NCBI GenBank assembly: GCA_030065115.1
Contig: JASJDO010000027.1
Span: forward strand, 1 to 33,893
Source of the DNA: Rhizobiaceae bacterium
GTDB taxonomy: Bacteria; Pseudomonadota; Alphaproteobacteria; Rhizobiales; Rhizobiaceae
DNA length: 33,893 nucleotides
Reading direction: 5' to 3'
Position 1 is the stretch's first letter, and each line of letters starts with the position of its first letter. Position numbers and translations under genes: made by a program. Shown here in pieces: positions 31,360-33,893 of this stretch. The notes beneath the pieces are model-generated. The model saw only the letters and a program-made list of their open reading frames with translations, was not told where the DNA came from and did no database searches.

Positions 31360-33893
31360 ATGGATTTGGAAAAATATACAGATCGGATGAAAGGATTCAT
31401 CCAATCGGCTCAAACGCTTGCCCTTTCTGCCGGGCATCAGCAGTTTCTTCCTGAACACTTACTCAAAGTATTGTTGGATGACCGTGAGGGTCTTTGCTCG
31501 GGATTGATTGACCGTGCTGGCGGCGATTCCAAGCTTGTGCACCGTGAAGTTGAGCGTTCGCTCGATGGTCAGCCAAAGGTGAAGGGTGGAAACGGGCAAC
31601 TCTATATGTCACCTGCCTTGGCGAAGGTTTTTGCCACTGCCGAAAAGGCTGCTGAAAAAGCAGGAGATTCTTATGTCACCGTAGAGCGGATGCTGCTCGC
31701 ACTTGCGATCGAAAGCGGTGCCGATACATCGAAACACCTCAATAAAGGGGGTGTGGATGCCAAGTCTCTCAATGGGGTTGTCGAAGAAATGAGAAAAGGC
31801 AGAACGGCTGACTCCTCAAATGCTGAAGCGGCATATGATGCTCTCAAGAAATATGCGCAGGATTTGACGCAAGATGCGCGCGATGGGCGTCTTGATCCGG
31901 TCATAGGACGCGATGAAGAAATCCGGCGTTCCATCCAGGTTCTTTCTCGTCGAACCAAAAACAATCCGGTTCTGATTGGTGAACCAGGCGTCGGCAAAAC
32001 TGCGATCGCTGAAGGTCTCGCATTGCGTATTGTCAACGGTGATGTGCCGGAATCCCTGAAGGACAAATCTTTGCTCGCGCTTGACATGGGTGCGCTAATC
32101 GCCGGCGCAAAATATCGGGGTGAATTCGAGGAGCGGTTGAAGTCGGTGCTCAACGAAGTTCAGTCAGCAGATGGTAAAATCGTCTTGTTCATTGACGAGA
32201 TGCATACGCTCGTGGGTGCGGGAAAGGGGGATGGGGCAATGGACGCTTCAAACCTTTTGAAACCCGCATTGGCGCGAGGTGAATTGCATTGTGTTGGCGC
32301 AACAACATTGGATGAATATCGCAAGCATGTGGAAAAAGATGCAGCGCTTGCGCGGCGTTTCCAACCAGTCTTCGTGAACGAACCGGATGTGGCTGATACG
32401 ATTTCCATCCTTCGCGGGATCAAGGAAAAATACGAGTTGCACCACGGCATTCGAATTTCGGACTCTGCGCTTGTGGCGGCTGCCAATCTTTCCAATCGTT
32501 ACATCACCGACCGGTTCCTTCCGGACAAAGCGATTGATTTGATGGATGAGGCTGCGTCACGCATTCGCATGCAGGTAGACTCAAAGCCGGAAGAGCTTGA
32601 TGAGTTGGATCGTCGTTTGATCCAGTTGAAAATTGAGCGTGAGGCTTTGCTTAAGGAAACGGACAAAGGGTCAAAAGAGCGTTTGAAATCACTTGAGAAA
32701 GAGCTTGCTGATCTACAGGAGAAATCTGACAGCCTGACTTCCCGCTGGGAGACTGAAAAGCAAAAACTCTCCGGAACGCAGAACCTGAAAGAGCAGTTGG
32801 ATCAGGCTCGCAACGAGCTTGAACAAGCACAACGTTCGGGTGACCTTGCCAAAGCAGGAGAGCTTGCATACGGCACAATCCCGGATCTGGAAAAGCAGAT
32901 TGCCGAAATTGAGGACACCGAAGAACAAAGTGAAGCCGGCGTGATGGTTGAAGAAACCGTTCTACCCGATCACATCGCACAGGTCGTTTCACGTTGGACT
33001 GGAGTCCCGGTCGACAAGATGCTGGAAGGCGAACGCGAAAAATTGCTTCGCATGGAAGATGAATTGGCTAAACAAGTTGTCGGACAAGGTAAGGCGGTTC
33101 AGGCGGTTTCGAAAGCCGTTCGTCGTGCGCGTGCAGGGTTGCAGGATCCGTCTCGTCCAATCGGTTCGTTCATGTTCCTTGGGCCCACTGGTGTGGGCAA
33201 GACGGAACTTACCAAGGCGTTGGCTGATTTTCTCTTCGATGATGCATCCGCCATGCTGCGGATCGACATGTCCGAATATATGGAGAAACATTCGGTAGCC
33301 CGATTGATCGGCGCGCCTCCGGGATATGTTGGATATGATGAAGGTGGTGCGTTGACAGAAAGTGTTCGTCGCAGGCCTTATCAGGTTGTTCTCTTTGATG
33401 AGATCGAGAAGGCGCATCCAGACGTGTTCAATGTCCTTCTTCAGGTGTTGGATGATGGTCGCCTCACTGACGGGCAGGGTCGAACCGTTGATTTCTCCAA
33501 TACAATGATCGTGATGACTTCGAATATGGGGGCGGAATTTCTGGTCAATCTGGTAGACGGCAAGTCTGCGTCTGATGTTCGTGAAGAAGTCATGGCCGTG
33601 GTCAAGGCAAGCTTCCGGCCGGAATTTCTCAACCGGTTGGATGAGATCATATTGTTTGAGCGTCTCAAGAAAACGGACATGTCCGGAATTGTTGAAATCC
33701 AGCTTCGCCATCTACGTAAACTGCTCGAAGATCGTCGCATTGAGTTGGAGCTTGAGGATGAAGCCATTCAATGGTTGGCCGAACGCGGTTATGAACCTGC
33801 CTATGGAGCGCGGCCTCTTAAGCGAGTGATCCAATCTGAATTGCAGGATCCGTTGGCTGAGCACATTCTGTCAGGCGATATCCACGATGGCAT
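31360..33893 (+). CDS. clpB: ATP-dependent disaggregase ClpB (3' end outside window)
   Basis: 844 codons are present, with the last few tens of residues beyond the window. ClpB works with DnaK to rescue aggregated proteins after heat stress. ATG 31360 follows AAGGAG. Clp N repeats occupy about 1-145; AAA module 1 has Walker A GEPGVGKT at 207-214; a middle coiled-coil domain of about 120 residues (about 405-525) separates ClpB from ClpA/ClpC; module 2 has Walker A GPTGVGKT at 608-615, followed by [13 protein letters not shown] and the [11 protein letters not shown] Walker B. The C-terminal ring domain begins near [13 protein letters not shown] heat-shock promoter is expected in the 145-nt gap upstream but was not identified. 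Confidence 0.97.
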   Translation, partial: MDLEKYTDRMKGFIQSAQTLALSAGHQQFLPEHLLKVLLDDREGLCSGLIDRAGGDSKLVHREVERSLDGQPKVKGGNGQLYMSPALAKVFATAEKAAEKAGDSYVTVERMLLALAIESGADTSKHLNKGGVDAKSLNGVVEEMRKGRTADSSNAEAAYDALKKYAQDLTQDARDGRLDPVIGRDEEIRRSIQVLSRRTKNNPVLIGEPGVGKTAIAEGLALRIVNGDVPESLKDKSLLALDMGALIAGAKYRGEFEERLKSVLNEVQSADGKIVLFIDEMHTLVGAGKGDGAMDASNLLKPALARGELHCVGATTLDEYRKHVEKDAALARRFQPVFVNEPDVADTISILRGIKEKYELHHGIRISDSALVAAANLSNRYITDRFLPDKAIDLMDEAASRIRMQVDSKPEELDELDRRLIQLKIEREALLKETDKGSKERLKSLEKELADLQEKSDSLTSRWETEKQKLSGTQNLKEQLDQARNELEQAQRSGDLAKAGELAYGTIPDLEKQIAEIEDTEEQSEAGVMVEETVLPDHIAQVVSRWTGVPVDKMLEGEREKLLRMEDELAKQVVGQGKAVQAVSKAVRRARAGLQDPSRPIGSFMFLGPTGVGKTELTKALADFLFDDASAMLRIDMSEYMEKHSVARLIGAPPGYVGYDEGGALTESVRRRPYQVVLFDEIEKAHPDVFNVLLQVLDDGRLTDGQGRTVDFSNTMIVMTSNMGAEFLVNLVDGKSASDVREEVMAVVKASFRPEFLNRLDEIILFERLKKTDMSGIVEIQLRHLRKLLEDRRIELELEDEAIQWLAERGYEPAYGARPLKRVIQSELQDPLAEHILSGDIHDG

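Overview
The window looks like a chromosome segment of an alphaproteobacterium of the order Hyphomicrobiales (Rhizobiales). The evidence is the core gene order: aroK-aroB-corC divergent from xerD, then accA, an L,D-transpeptidase, a parvulin, secA-argJ-GNAT-mutT, comF-grxC-amidase-DUF1178, ubiG, lysC-ptsP-prfA-prmC, a DUF4167 gene and clpB. Base composition looks close to balanced, lower in GC than most soil rhizobia, so a marine lineage is possible; that is inference. No tRNA, rRNA, insertion sequence, prophage or CRISPR array was seen.

Layout. 1-719: the tail of one DUF2199 gene and a complete second, diverged DUF2199 gene in tandem. 728-6167 (minus strand): a tight string aroK > aroB > corC > iron-dependent alcohol dehydrogenase > cytochrome P450. 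The first three are housekeeping and overlap by 4 nt each; the last two look like accessory genes added to the operon end. 6274-7368: a 48-residue membrane peptide gene and xerD. 7420-9602: an acyl-CoA dehydrogenase and a divergent LysR regulator, with operator-like repeats between them. 9603-10411: about 800 nt without a convincing gene, holding a run of three hairpins ending in a terminator (candidate small RNA) and a separate 13-bp perfect hairpin.

10412-19006 is mostly housekeeping: accA (fatty acid synthesis), a lipoprotein L,D-transpeptidase (cell wall), a periplasmic parvulin, secA (protein export), argJ (arginine), a GNAT protein and MutT. 19076-19626 holds a small membrane protein and a Flp pilin. 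19646-22913: an NDUFAF5-like methyltransferase-fold gene divergent from comF-grxC-amidase-DUF1178. 23067-23865: an exported four-cysteine protein, a strong hairpin, and a short remnant of a GGDEF (diguanylate cyclase) gene abutting ubiG. 23867-33893: ubiG, lysC, ptsP, prfA, prmC, a DUF4167 gene and clpB, which runs off the end.

No clearly new multi-gene system was found. The best leads are the candidate structured RNA beside the LysR gene, the tandem DUF2199 pair in which the complete copy lacks the zinc-ribbon cysteines, the GGDEF remnant, the P450/alcohol dehydrogenase pair on the shikimate operon, and the NDUFAF5-like protein with a degenerate SAM motif.
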